A stretch of DNA of 64,000 bases from Piper betle (GCA_033002965.1 JAURVB010014978.1:32588-96587); one strand, 5' to 3'. Positions 37,358-51,200 are shown, counted from the first letter of the stretch. Numbers and translations are program-made. Notes: generated from the letters alone by a model not told the origin.

Positions 37358-40300
37358 GATCCAATCTGCCCAGCTTCTTGTTTTTTTGATAGGAGAGAAC
37401 AATGGTTTCTGATCATCTCCTTTTGAATCACCCTTTATTTCTTACAAATTGGAGCTTCCTCAGAAGCTACAAGTCTCATTCATATTTGACAGGGACTGCA
37501 CATGAACTTGTGGTTGCAAAGAAGCCTTGGAAAGTAGGATCGGATCCTCTTGGCCCCCACCTCTTCTCTCAGATTCACACAGGTTTAAATTATATATTAT
37601 TTTCATTCAAAAGTCCTGTAGTTATACAGTATATCTGTTCATACTTGTGTTGCTATTTGTGCATGCAATCAGAGGAGAGTAAAAACCAATTCAAAGATGG
37701 TTAACAAATCTGGGTATTTTAGCTAGCTCACTTTGCACTGTATATGTTGGGCTTGAGCAGCTAAACATTGGAATGGATGCTGTCTAATTTTAAGCTCCTT
37801 ATTCTGACAATATGTGACAGTTGATCATCTTGTACATACATAGAAACACTTTCCTGGGTGCATTTAATATTGGTTGGACTTGCAAAACACAATAGACAAA
37901 TTCTACACCATTTCATTTTCCCTGGAAATTTTGTATAGCTTCAATTTCATTTTCTACAGCCTTCCATCCTTTTCTTCTAGTCCTAAAAACTGATCATCCT
38001 ATTATGAAGCAGGTTAGCTGCAACATCTTTGCATATATGTTGCACTTTTTTTGTCATGCTGTCTCCTGTTTAGCCATGACAAATAGAAAAATTTTCAGGT
38101 CTAAACATTTTCTGAGTGTGAACAATTATTGATATGTATATAAACATATTCCTTTAATTGCCCCTAATTTTGTGTCAAGAATAATTCGAAAGAAACGGAT
38201 ATATAATTAAGTAAGTAGAGAAAAAATAAAAGCATAAAATGAAAGGGACCAAACATGTGGACGAGAAGGACTAGTATGTTTGCACGTATAATGTATATGA
38301 TCTCTAGCTAAGAGCCAAGTATATATAGCCGCCCCATTTCTGACCACACATTGCAGCAATTCAATCATTTGCTTTTAGAAGTGACATTGAATTGTCACTG
38401 TTACTGGCAGCTTCTGCTTCAGAAAACGCAGACAAAACCAGTTATTACTTCATCGCAAGTTTGACCTTTACACATCCGTTTACTCATGTAATTATCTGGG
38501 CTTGCATGTTTGCATGATTTACCATCTGGGTCTCTGAAAGACGTCATAAAAATTTATGGACGAGTTTAATTTACAAGGGTCCACCATGAGAAATGTAGCT
38601 GCAGCAGTTCAGGTTGACTGCCAGTTTGCAATTTGGATATGCATAGCAGGAATGGAGGAGCCACGAGGACGTCGATATTAAACGTTCATGGTCCTCTCCC
38701 ACTCCTCTCTTTTTCTGTCCCCCTCAACTTGCTCCATACATGTTTGGCTCTACTCCCAAACTTTGCTGTCCTAATTTGCTATACTTTTGTGTTTTGTACC
38801 GTTGTGCAGCTTGTTCTTCTTTGAAGTCAAGAAAGAAGGCTAATTTATGATGAATCTACCCAATATCATCCAGGCTCCATCAATATAAATACTGTTTTGA
38901 TATGTAATTAGATAGCTCTTTGTCCAAAGCTGACTCTTGTACATTTCTTAGGTGCAAGTTGTCTATACTGGGCACACTATATGTATCACCAAATGTTTCA
39001 GATCAATTACAAAAGAAGTTTTGGATCAATTAAAGTGATGATATTTATAAAAAAAATTATACGAGCAGTGGTGATTCCTACTTTAAGTTTTAATCAAGCC
39101 GTCAGATCATAAGGACAATCTAACTATTTGTCTTAATCCATCCATGTATGACTTGATCCAAAGCGGTCAGGTCCGGCCCATTGCTTAGATAATCAAATCT
39201 CATTTATAAACACAACTTATGGTCTAATTTATAAACTAATACAGGTTTTTGTTATCTAATTTGTATTGTAGATATTTAATTTGTTGGGCATGTAAATGGA
39301 TGGGCCTTTCTACATGGTAGGTTAGGCACATTAAGGGAAACCGAGATTAGGGTTTAAAGTTGGAAAATTGTCACATTTTAGCTATTTATTTACATAAATG
39401 CCTACTTGGATAATTTTGTCAGGAAAATAAACTTAGGGGTGTTTCTACTTCATAATATACAAGCATCCCAAATATGACAAAACTTTAACTAGTAGGCCAA
39501 AAATGAAAATTAGACAGCTTATGAACTAATCAAAGTATACTCTTATAAGTTAATAATAAATGGGGAACTTAAAGTTGCCCTTTAATGAAAATAAGAAATT
39601 TTAATCAACTAAAATATAATAAAAATAAAAATAAATTACAAATGAGGCTAAATTTACAATCTTCCTTTAATTAATGCAAATGCAGTAAAAATTAATGAAA
39701 ATGGGAAATTTTAATCAATTATAAATTATATTGAAAATGTATAATCTTCATTTAATACAAGTTTAATTCTTATAGATATTAGATCTAAATTTGAAACTTG
39801 TAAAGTCAAATCCATTGGTATGAATAAAAAAATTGGTCTGATGTTTTGGACATGGTTGGATCCAATTTGACAAAATAAAAAAATATCAAATATCAAATTA
39901 ATAATATTGTTTTTCCTAAATAAGACGAATTGTAATCCTACATCTTCTAAACTAATACATCAAAAAATTTAAGGTGGGTTCGTTCTTTCTGGATGCATTG
40001 AGGTGGGCATATTGGGTGAAAGGTGCTCTCTGTGGCATAGATAAGGATGATCTTATTTTGCATTGGCATCTTATAAATCATAAAATGTTCCTCCATTGAC
40101 CAGGGTTGAAATGGAGGTTTATCTTTGTCTGTAGCTGCAAGCGTCAACTATGGACAATTGCATTATGATGTATTCTTAGGTGGGAGAGAAAAAATGTATT
40201 TGATTTCGTTTCTTATTGATTGTGAACTTTCAACCAGCTGGTGCTTGCTGCTTATCTTGATTGGCAAACTGCATCTATTTGATATTAACATTTTAATCAG

Positions 40301-40881
40301 CTGGTATAAGTGCTGTCAACCACAATATTGAGTGTTAGAATCAGTGGCATGCCACTTGTTAGCCTTATTTATAATGTCGGATGAATATGTTCAGGGTGCC
40401 CGTAGAAGTAGTTTATTGAATTTCAACTAAGTATGCGATTGAGGCAAGACTACATGTTTAATTTTCGACAATCAATTTATGAATTGAGAAGCTCAGTGCA
40501 TCGAAGATCTAGATTTATTGGTGATAATTTGGACACACTTGGATCAATTCAACAACTGCACACAGTGTTTACTGTCTGTTGTTGATTCAATACGCTTTAA
40601 GTTTCACCATCGTGCTTGGGTAGGTATGCCTATTTTTTCCTAAGCCATGCTTAGAATATTAATTTTTTGAGTTTTTTCTTGCTTAATTTTGTTTTTGGTT
40701 TCTTCGATACTTTCTTTGTTTTTTGTATTGCCCCTTTGCTAGTACATTTGCTGTGATGTAAGAGGGATCTCTCTTGTATGATTTTCTATGTGAATAAAAA
40801 ATGCTCAATTCAATCCTGATGTCATTCTTTTGCCAGGCCCTATGAATTCTGAATACTCATTCTGTGATGGAGCGACGAATT
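37358..40881. other. Intergenic region without recognised genes
   Basis: Upstream region of the PIF7-like gene, then AT-rich spacer. Short open frames (e.g. 37402-37704, 38633-38824) carry no signature. Around 39580-39760 an imperfect ~110-bp direct repeat shares AAATTTTAATCAA and ACAATCTTC-type blocks. No transposon ends identified. Confidence 0.45.
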
Positions 40882-40945
40882 AGACATTTAAATCTGTAAA
40901 ATGGTGGTAAAACAGACATTTAAATCTGTAAAATGGTGGTGAAAC
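40882..40945 (+). repeat. 32-bp tandem duplication across the EID1-like start codon
   Basis: Units 40882-40913 and 40914-40945 differ at one base. The upstream copy adds an extra ATG at 40901 in another frame, giving a 13-codon upstream frame whose TGA (40940-40942) overlaps the main start at 40933. Confidence 0.93.
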
Positions 40946-41683
40946 AGTATCGATGGATGCACAGTGCATCTTGTCTGTGCACTAAGGGCCATCTGAGCGA
41001 GGATGCCATTTTTCTTGTCTTTCAATTTATGAATTGGAACCGGTTAGGGGCAAAACTTTATTGTGTCTGCAAATGGTTCGACGACATTGCCAAAAGGATC
41101 TTGTGGAGACAGCTTTTGCCGGCACCGGGCCCCAAAAATGATCCTTGACCTTCAATCTAGTGGAAGCCGTAGTGTAGATGGTAGCTGGAAAGCACTTGGA
41201 AAGCTGCTTATACATTGCTCTGGCTGCAACAAGAATGGATTATTTATTAAAACTCAGATACCCAGACGGTTTGTTTACAGAACCAGGTTTTCAAGGACTT
41301 CTGGGAAGAGTTATCTTTTTTCTCAATGCCGATCGGATGTCTGGTATGTATCAGATCCATGTGAGCATCTCTATGAGGGGGAGGAGGATGATATTGGTTT
41401 CTTTTGAGGAGTTTTCATATCGTTTCCATCTTCGAAGGTTCGGAAAATGTTGATTGATCGACAGATTAAACTACACCCAAAGGAAGTGTGCGCATATTGC
41501 AAAGCTAACCTGTGGAGCATGTAGCATGCAAACATGATACCGAAGAGTGCAAGCAGCCGGCTAGGTGCATATGAGGATCGTGTAGAGTATTATGTGTGTC
41601 TGAGTGAACATATGATTGGATTCTGCACTCTTTTACCCCTTTCGGATTCAGAGGAAGCATCAGATGTGGAGTTATGTTCATGA
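40933..41683 (+). pseudogene. EID1: EID1-like F-box protein, decayed gene
   Basis: EID1 is an F-box subunit of an SCF ligase that damps phytochrome A signalling. This intronless copy starts at ATG 40933 with QYRWMHSASCLCTKGHLSED, continues through the F-box (AIFLVFQFMNWN, CVCKWFDDIAKRILW), then shifts frame near 41103 to RHRAPKMILDLQSSGSRSVD, GKLLIHCSGCNKNGLF, RFSRTSGKSYLFSQCRSDVW and YVSDPCEHLYEGEEDDIGFF. A TGA at 41406-41408 interrupts, followed in the same frame by SKVRKMLIDRQIKLHPKEVC and AYCKANLWSM, then a TAG at 41522-41524, then LGAYEDRVEYYVCLSEHMIG and FCTLLPLSDSEEASDVELCS to the final TGA. Two nonsense codons, a frameshift and a residue loss in the F-box indicate a pseudogene; full-length homology is still traceable. 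Confidence 0.88.
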
Positions 41684-42533
41684 ACTAGACAAAGGTCCTT
41701 CTAACTGTTAAAACCATTATTTTGACATTCAAACAACTTTAGTGATTTACTGGAATTAGTGTTGTTGGTGCAAACATGAGAGGTATTATACCAATTTCAT
41801 TGGGCCACATATATGATAAGGTATTCATGTGAATATTTGCATGTTTGTTTTCTGATGTGGTCTGACATCCAAAATTTGTATTGACTGGAAGTGACATGCT
41901 ATAGGCTTCAGCCAATGATCCTATTCAATGTTTAACAAAAATCATCGATTTAATTGATTTGAGTGTGTATAGAAAATGACTTCAGCAGTTGTTCAGCGCA
42001 AATTGCAGCACGGAAGGGGAAGTTATCTTCATGCAAGTGATTTTTAAACTAAAATGAGCTGTCAGTTATTTCATTATGGTGCTTTCTTTAACCGGATCTC
42101 CTGGATTTCCATGGTGAAGCTTGTAGTTGGTGGGATGCGCCATTGATCTGAGGAACCATTTGGATTTCTTGTCACCATAAAGAAGCTAGAATACCAACTC
42201 TGACTAAAGATGGGCGTTCATATAATCACGGACATGTATCCAGCCATCGCCTACTTCCTATGCTCAATGAATATATTCGCATGGTGCAGTTTATGCTGAT
42301 CTTGTATTACGGCACAAAAACAAAGTTGGGGTACTAAAATGTGAGATTTCAATGTTTTTATTTTCTGTTATTCATGTATTAGTGGCTGATATTATGTCTG
42401 TGTTTTGAGTCTTTTTTACCTGCTTTTCCCTGTATTCGGAGAGTTCAATGGTCAAGATAATTGAGGAACTAATTGGGTTGACAGGAGGTTTTACATTATT
42501 CATTTCTTTTGGAGGTAGACTCTTAATATATAT
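41684..42533. other. Spacer between EID1-like and remorin loci
   Basis: No coding signature found on either strand; probably 3' flanks of the two convergent loci. Confidence 0.45.
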
Positions 42534-43394
42534 CTATGTCTTCTTAATTCCACAAGGAAAGCTCATTTGAATGCCAAAACAAGATTTAGGATTTTTCTCC
42601 GTCTCCCTATACTTGTTTGCCTTTTCTAGTACTGCAGATTGCTCATTTCTTTTTCTCTCCTTTGCAAGATGCTTTGCTCCTTCAGTTATCTTCTCAATCC
42701 TTGAAACTTCCAGCTGGTATTCTCTTGAGGCCCTTGCTCTTCTTCGATTCACTTCACTCTGATTTAAGAGACAATTTCATTCATTTGCTTTTATCTTTAA
42801 GTTGGGAATAAATTCAAAGAATAAGCAACTGTGTCTGGTAAGTGAGGAAGAGATAAAAACCTCAATTTTATTCAGATGTCGCCTTGCCTTGGTCTTTTCT
42901 ACGTTCTCCCATGTCATTATTGTATAATACATCTTCTTATACCTGAAATATATATTCTTTCCTGTAAGTGTACGAAACGGAAACAAGCATAATTAGTTAG
43001 ATACAATGTGGACTAACTGGTTTATGTGCTTATCTCTAAAATATCTGCTGTTAACATTATATAGTACTCTAAGACAAATAGCTGACTTCACTTTAATCCA
43101 ATATATTTGTTGTTTGGCTGTGTGTTATTTTCTTTCTCATCCTCTATGAAAAGAATTACCTTGTATTTAACTTTTCGAGTTTGTCTTTCTCCCAATCCTC
43201 AGCACTTTTTTCTTTTGCATTTTGTTGTGAACTGCCTTTTTTCTTTTTCTTGATGCAATCTGCAGTTGCCGACCTTTTTGTGCTTGTATCACCTTTTGAT
43301 GTGTCTGATCTGGTGTCTTTCCCATTTGTTGGCTTCTGATTTTTTTTCATGATCTCAGCTTGCTCAGCTTTCTTCAGCAATGAGCCGCCTGTTC
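42534..43394 (-). CDS. Remorin-family C-terminal region (N-terminal exons uncertain)
   Basis: Remorins are plant plasma-membrane nanodomain proteins with a coiled-coil C-terminal region and an acylated Cys-containing tail. Exons: 43394-43160, 42942-42861, 42758-42534, phases consistent. They encode AEDWEKDKLEKLNTR, YKKMYYTIMTWENVEKTKAR, RHLNKIE and RRRARASREYQLEVSRIEKI, then TEGAKHLAKERKRNEQSAVL, EKANKYRETEKNPKSCF, the usual remorin order ending near a C-F tail. Here the tail runs on for 14 further residues (GIQMSFPCGIKKT) to the stop, which is atypical and may mean the original stop was lost. Possible upstream exons exist near 43500-43640 and 44029-44120 (SQPTSKAAINNSMEDGELTP), but their phase does not join cleanly. 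It may be a degrading copy. Confidence 0.65.
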
Positions 43395-45263
43395 CTTAGT
43401 GCATACAGGTAGTAATCAATTAGCATATCTCAAATGCATAGGCAAGCCTCATATTGGTTATGGGTACTTAAGAGGTTGTTTCAAATTTCTTGCCAACAGC
43501 TATTCTGCTCTTGCCATCTTTTCTTATCTTGGCCATTACTAGAGGCGCTTTTGTTCCTTCGAAGTACTTTGTTTCCGATCAAGCCTTTCTTGTTCTTGAA
43601 GAGAATGTACTGGATAAGCTACTAATATGAGCGCAGGCTTCGATTTCCAGCTGCCACTCTGGAGATTGACTGCCTTCAGAACCAATTCAGCCTCTTCTTA
43701 TCTGCAATAAATTACAGTGCGCAGTTTTTTCCAGTGTGTCATTCTTCATGGTGCCCGTTTAGCATGCATTGAGATTGATGTTTGGCGGATGTTTATTGTG
43801 ATTTTACGTAGTGATTATTTGATGCATGATGATTCATTTTCACGTGAACTATCTATCATTGTTTTTATTTTGCAAAATCCTAGTTTAAACTTACATGGTA
43901 CAAGTATATATATTCACCTGATCAGACAATTATGGTTTCATCATAAATGAGTTCTTAAGCTACAGAGGACCAAAAAAATTTTAGATGCTTATACCAAGGG
44001 AAATGATCCTCATGGTTCAGAGAAATACCTCATATGTTGGAGTAAGCTCTCCATCCTCCATGGAGTTGTTGATAGCAGCTTTGCTGGTTGGCTGTGATGC
44101 ATTGTTTTCACCAACTGTACGAGATAAATACATTCTCTACTGCATTTTATTTAAGGAGTAGCCCAAAAGAGAAGTCAGCTAGTTCCTCAAGAATGCATTA
44201 ATTTAGTTGTTGGGGCATGATTATGAAGAATTGGAGAATGCAAGATTAGGGTATACTTTGCATGCAAGTCTCTGCTTGGCATCTAACTCTACTGGAAAGT
44301 TGGAAGAAAAGCATACTGGATAATCCCAAATGTTGGATTGGGGTAAATGTTGGAAAGGGATTATGGTTCATTTCCCTAAGCGCAAAAGAAAACTACTTGA
44401 CACTTTTCCCCACCTTTTTCAGGGTGCAACAGACGCCTATCCACCTTCAAATATATATCACCGACTTGACAAATTGAATAGGTCATCTGGTTGAAACATA
44501 TAATTTTTTATAAAATCTCAAAATACCTTGTCGTAATGTTTGTTTTATTATAAGTATAAATAGTGACAGAAGTGATGAAATTATACGTCATAGGGAAGGG
44601 GAGAAGGAAGGGCGTTAAAACAAATAAATAATATTTAACCCCAGTTTTTTCTTTGAAACTTCACTAAAAAATCCTCTACTATTTTATATTTTGCCAGCGT
44701 TTCATCAAACACTTTTTTATTCCGTTATCAATTTATATTTTGAACATAAATGGGCACAAAACAATGAACCAAATGCCCTATAAAGATAAAAATTTTATAT
44801 CGCATAAAATCGGATTATGGGCTGGACATTATTTCGGCATGCATCAGTTAATAACAACATAAACATTATCTTTGATGTTCAATCACAGTCGCTATATTCA
44901 TTTTCTGTACTGCACTTCGATCTTGTTCAACAAAACAAAGATTACCCAATAAAATATGGAACCAACCATCAGACGTGTCTCAGACAAAAGTGAAACTCTG
45001 ATAGATCGTTCCTGTCAGGCAGCGACGTCGTTATTGCAATATACATTCTTGACACCCTACTGCCCAACAAACTATTCCAGAATTGCATAACCCACAGAAC
45101 CAAAAGTGGAGATCAAATAAATACCAATAGTGATGATAGGTGCAGGTTAAGAAAGATAGTGCTTCTGTACTTCACACTTTAGCCTTGAGATTTTTGAATG
45201 TACGCTCCTCAATCAGGTCTCCAGCCAATCATGTTTTGGTGGTCAGCGACGGAAGTTTTGTTC
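43395..45263. other. Possible remorin 5' exons and spacer
   Basis: On the minus strand, 43500-43640 and 44029-44120 hold short open stretches rich in Lys, Ser and Asn that could be N-terminal remorin exons, but no start exon or continuous frame could be built. From 44200 to 45263 nothing is recognised; the part nearest 45263 is probably the 3' UTR of the SCAPER homologue. Confidence 0.4.
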
Positions 45264-48200
45264 TTAACTACTTGTTGATTCAGCAGAGAAGAACTTCTCT
45301 GCTCTGTCCAAGAAGCTACAGGGAAATTTTTGAAGCCACATAAAATATGAATCTGTAACAGCTGGCTTGGTGGCAATTTCATCACAAGCTTTTGTTCCTT
45401 TACTTTCTTTCTGATTTTTTCCCTTGCTTCCTCTTCCATTAGTTCCCGTAACAGTGCTCTTGCCCAAAGAAACTCTACTGCTTCTCAAATTTGTCCGGCT
45501 AGATCTTACTGAAATTTCATTTTTGGATTTCCTAGGTTCAGAGCCTGACTGATTGACTTCACAGGAATCGTCTGCTGACAAATTTCTCTCTGGGGAACAA
45601 AAGTCAGTTTGTCTTGGACCAAACTTTTGCCTGCGCGATTTAAGTATTGAAAAAACCATGTCTACACTAAGTTCTTGCTGAATTACATCCCTATTCTGTT
45701 CACAACCATAACAAGCGGCTATCACTGTCCCAGCCAAAATAGACGAAAGCTCAGGATCACTGAAGAACACGATCGGCAGATCACAAACCTGATCCAGTTG
45801 TTTTACACATAAATGTAAGGCTTACAAATAAAATTGTGTCTACTATAAAGGTAATATCATAAAATAAGAATATCATAAAATAAGAACGGCAAAGAACAAA
45901 CAAACCTTGTGAAGAATTGTTGGGCTTTTCCCCCACCGAAGCACTGCTTGGTTTTCTGGGTGTAACAAAGAAAAATAGCCTAAAAGTAGCAAGGTTTCCA
46001 GCAGAAGCAAACCCACCTAAACAAGTTGCATAGTAACACTAGCATAAAACATTAAATAACAGTTCATAAAATGTCTGTTTTCAAAGACAAACACAACCAA
46101 GAACAATAAAAGAAAAAGTAGAAAGCCCCAAAGTGAAATTCATTGGAAGAAAACCAGACCAGCAGAGGTTCATATTCACTTATTAAATGCTATTGCAAAT
46201 AAATAGCATCAAAGGAGAAATTAACATCCACAGAAAATAATGAATAAGCCAACTATCCAAACAAATACAATGCGGAGCAGACAGTAGATTTCATAAAAGA
46301 AGTTTATCAAAACGGTCTTAAAGAAACATCCATTTTTTGAAAAGATGGAAAACATCATACTGAAGACCAATTAGTCAACGTCTATAATAAAGGCCACAAA
46401 AGTTCACACTTTTCTCTAGCATCAGAAGCATGTAAAAACTATGACAAATTACCTGGTCAGTGGCTGATTTCCATTTGTTTGTACAGTGTGAAAGGAGGAA
46501 ACTCATCAAGTGAAAGAATTCCATTTTCAGGTCTGGTCTAACCTGTTCATAGTTCGAGTAAATCCCAAAACACATGAATTCAGAAGAACTTTCTCGCCAA
46601 AGATACCCATGAATGAATCCACTGCATATTTTTTAAAACATAAAAAACTTACTAGCATTCCTTGTAAAAGCTCAATATGCACAAGAGCCATACTATTTAG
46701 CACTTTTAAAACACCGGTCGCCACTTCCTCAAAATTTAAAGGTAGAACATAGGAATTCTGAAATTCAAGGTAGAACATTCTGTCAGTGTCAACCTCTACT
46801 GGCAAGAACAATACCTACTTGTAACAAACGACTACTTAGAACAATGCCACAATCATTAACAACCAAGGTCTGCTAGTAATTGCAGCAAATCTACTATTAA
46901 ATTACACTTGATGAAGCTAAAGTCAATTTGATGTCCTAAATAGTAAAAAACCAAATTACCTCAAAAACAGTTATAGCAGAAAAAATCATGTGACACGGAT
47001 TTCAATATGGTTGCCATACATTTACCTGATCTGACAAATTTCTACTATTTGCCTGCAGCAGCACAGCTGTCAATAGTGAAAGGACACCAACAAGGCCTGT
47101 TTCACGTATAGACGAAAAAAGTAATTTTACGGACGGCTTCAAGCTGACATCTTGGCACTTTTCATCCTTCATATTAGATGACACATCTCCATTGCGACAT
47201 GCTTCGTTTCTTGGAATAAGCGAGTCGCAAGCATTATTGTTCCCATTCTTTGTGGATCTGCTATGCTCTTCCCCTTGACTCTTCGTAATATCACCAAAAG
47301 ATTCTCCAGATCTGACCATCTTATTTGAAGTTTCAGTCTCTTGGTCATTGAGATCCTCCTGTTCATCAGATGTAGTTGAACTCAAAAGACTGGTCGAGTT
47401 TGCTTTCGCTTCAGAAGATACATTCCTATCATCTACTTCTTCAACGTCTGCAGAATGAGGTTCTAGCCTTGTATTTGAAAAAGAGCTAGCTGACTGACAG
47501 AAGTCCCAGTTGATGGAAGATACAAGGGCAGATCGAGATATTAAAACTGTCAACAAGTTCAAACTTAGAAGAACAGATGAAGGAAATGGGGATCCTTCAA
47601 GTTGAGGACGATCAAAGAGAGCAAATAAATCATGTAGACGATGTACTACTTGATAGGCAACTATCAGATCTGCTAAACCATCCTGCATTTGAAATTGCCG
47701 TTCCTCTGAACAGACATGACCGATAGTCATTGCAACAACGCATAAAAGCCCTTCCAAAACTTCAGCACAAGGCCCTGAACTATCAACAGTTGCTTTGTTG
47801 GATTCTACGACTGAAGTTATAGATGCATTAGAACTAGCAGCCATTTTTATATAATTTTCAAGAGCTGCAGAGAGCATTGGAATCATTGGAGGCAAAAGAT
47901 TTTGAGAAAGAAAATAGCTTCGATTTGTAGGAACAGAGAGGACCACTCGTAATAGCCTCAAAAGATGGGTCGTTACTTGACAAGCTTCAGGTTTTGAGGT
48001 GTGAGACGCAGGTAGGGTAGAAGCAACAAAATCAAGAAGACCTGCTTGCCTAGCCATGTGGAGCTCAAGATCTTTTCCATCCAGAAACTGATTTAACAAG
48101 ACACAAACAAGAAAAAAGATAGTTACAAAAATCAACAGTAGACACTCATTAAAATAAGAAAGATGGTGAGTGAAGAAACCTTGATCATATCGTCAACAAT

Positions 48201-51200
48201 TACTCCTATGTTTGCTGCACCTTCTTTCCTAGCCTGCCGTAGTTTTTGAAGATCATGCAACCACCGTCCAATTTTTGCCCTCGCCGCACCCACTTGGGTT
48301 CTATATCCAATTCCTGCCATTTCGGCACTAAGTGGAGGCTCTACAATATCATGCTTTAATGCCATAAGCCTCTGTCTTATTTTTTAATCCTCCGCTTTAA
48401 TGATTGCTCAACTGTAGCATCACTAACACCAACAACTTTTGTAGCCACTCCCACAGAGCAATTAGTCTGGATATCATCAATGCCACTAACAGGTAGAAAT
48501 TTCCCACCGTTCTCTTTGTTGGAGCTTCTCCGAACAGAAGGGGAAGATTGATCCCTGAAATCCATCGAAGCCCTTTCCCTTATTTGTTCTAGGTAGAATT
48601 TTCTCCGCGATTCACTTTCACTAAGCCTCTCAGCCAATTTCTGGGCCAACAGTTCAGCTTCTTCTAGTTGTGCTCTAGCCCTTTCTTCCTTTCTTCTCTG
48701 GTGCTCTATAGCCCTCACCTCCCGTGCAGCACTGGAAGCCTTCCTCTCTTCTTCCCTCCTTACAAGTGCTTCTTCCTTTTTCTTCTGAGTCTCAGCAAGC
48801 TTCTGCAGTTTTTCAGCCTCTAGAATCTTGCGGCGCTCTAACACAGCTTCTTCTCTTGCTAAATCTTCTTTCTGTTTGGTCCTAATCACCTGGAGCTTTT
48901 CAGCTCTTCTCAGCTCTGAATCCTGAAGTTTCTGCTTGTACATGAACTTTTTATTCTCTTCATTCAAAGAGGTAATAAATCGCACTTCATTAACTTTACT
49001 AGTTTCATCCCCAGCTCTTCTCACAACTTGGGCTAAATGAGCTTCATATCGAGACTCACTTCTCTGATGTCGAGCATGCATCCCCTCCCGCAACTTCATG
49101 CTCCTAACAGCCTGCCACTCATTAACGCGATTCAATTTCTCTGATGCTCGCTGCAACTTTTGCATCCTTTCATTTTCTAGCTCATTCCTGATCCTCATTG
49201 CTCGGGCATGTTTTTCTTCTGCTTCTCTTCTCATGTCTAAAGCTGTTTTTTCTTCTTGTTCTCAGGTGACATCAACTTCTCATGAATAACCCTGGCTCGC
49301 TCCATGCTTCTCCTGCTCATGCCTGGTGAGTGAGAAACCCTAGATGATCTTCTTAATGGAGTCGAAAGTACATTTTCCCAGTTCCTTTTCTCTTTCCAAG
49401 CATTCAATGATTTGAATGATCCACTAATTCCCATCTCTTTGTCAGTATCAACGTCCAATCTCTTGATTGAGTCTGATCCCACGGCAGTCTTCTCAGATTT
49501 AGTTATCTGCAGCCCCTTGCCACTCTTACCAAAAGGGGAATCTTTATTGACCAAATGAGAAGATATGACATCAGAAGCAGATTGGCGTTGGGGAGGGAAC
49601 TGACATCTGTGGGTTGAGGCTCTTTTACTCAACCTGTTTGTTTCCATATTCTGGTTTTGATTACTAGAACCTTCTGTAAAGAAGATAACACCTAATATTA
49701 GCTTTAACACAGTCGTGATCCCCCAGATCAAGCCATACCAATATTCCATTACATGATTTACGAATAAACCTAAACAACCACACTTACTAAGTATAGATGC
49801 AGGCCTTGAGCCTCTCGGGTCCTCAGTCGTTTGTTTGCTAGCTCTTTCTTGTTGTATTTTTTTGAAGGCCTCCAAAGACGTTGACAAAATTTCTGCTCTT
49901 CTAGGAGATGTTGTCATTCTCCGAACCTGCGTCAAATGATAACAATTTATACAGAAGAGAATTACAGAAGGTACATATAGGACCTTCACAAATAAAGCTA
50001 CAAATAGAAGCATCTGCTACAGACAGAGAGGCATAATGTAGGGACAAAATATAGGCTGACCTCCCAGGAGAGGGCATGTGGCCTTCTACGATCACTTTTC
50101 ATGTTCAACAGGTCATCATCTTGAGATAGCTGAGCAGATGCACCTTTTTGTTTGTCAAAACCTTCAATCCTAGATTTAAGATCACGAAAATCGGATCCAG
50201 CTTCTTCCAGAACAAGTAAAGCTTCCGTCATCTGTTCTATATCACACTCAAGTTCACACAAAAGATAGAGCTCATCAACTGCTCGGTTGAGGTTCTCAAA
50301 AGAAAGCACCATAGACGTTCTCTAAACCTCTCTTTGCTTTCACCAGGTTCTCCTTCCACAAAACCACTTGACACTTGACACTTTGACAACTCCTTATCTC
50401 CTCCTATTTTGTCGGAAGGAATTTTTTGCTTTCTATATTAGCCATCACCAAATCATCAGGCACTGCATTTTGAGATGCACTGCTTTCAGGCATCGCTAAT
50501 TCCTGGTTATAGACAGCAGCACCCTGACAAGGTTCAGCATGTGGCTTACTGGATATAAAATTGCCCTCTGCTTTATCGCAGCTGGTTTGACAAGATTCAC
50601 AAACAGTTCCTGGATCTCTCCAAGCATCCTTTTCTGAAGTCTCATGACCACGGGCATTAGATGATACTGAATCTGTATCCATGATAGATACCTCAGTGAC
50701 CACCCTTTTCTCCTGCATAGATTCTGAAGAGAGTACTCTGACAGGTAACAGCTCCAAACCATCATTAATGGTTCTATCTTTTTTCTTATTAGGACTAGGA
50801 TGTTCATCAATGGATCCATCTTTTTTCTCATTAGGACTAGGACATGAAAGGCTTTCCGATGAAATATTTAAGGGTTCTAAGGTATTATAAAGTTCAGCAA
50901 GGTTCTCATCTTCAAGATCTCCCCATTTGATCTTCAGAGGCTTATCAGCATACATAACGTGTTCTTCCTGGGCTCTTTTAACAATTTTTGGGGAGTTTAA
51001 TGACTTAGAAATTTCAATTTCTATACTAGCAACCTTTTCTTTATCTGGTTCATTTGGTAAAGAACCAAAGCTACCACTAAAAGAAGCAACATTACCACTT
51101 TCCATTTTACAATCAGCAGGAGACTTCCTCAACCCTTTAGAAGGCAAACTGCTTTGGTGCCAGATGACATTAGAGGCATTTATTTCTGATTGATTGTACG

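Noticed and set aside
48377..50013. Reading SCAPER as several separate genes at each frame break
   Set aside because: Breaks fall inside conserved coiled-coil runs at homopolymers; one base each restores one continuous family-length protein.
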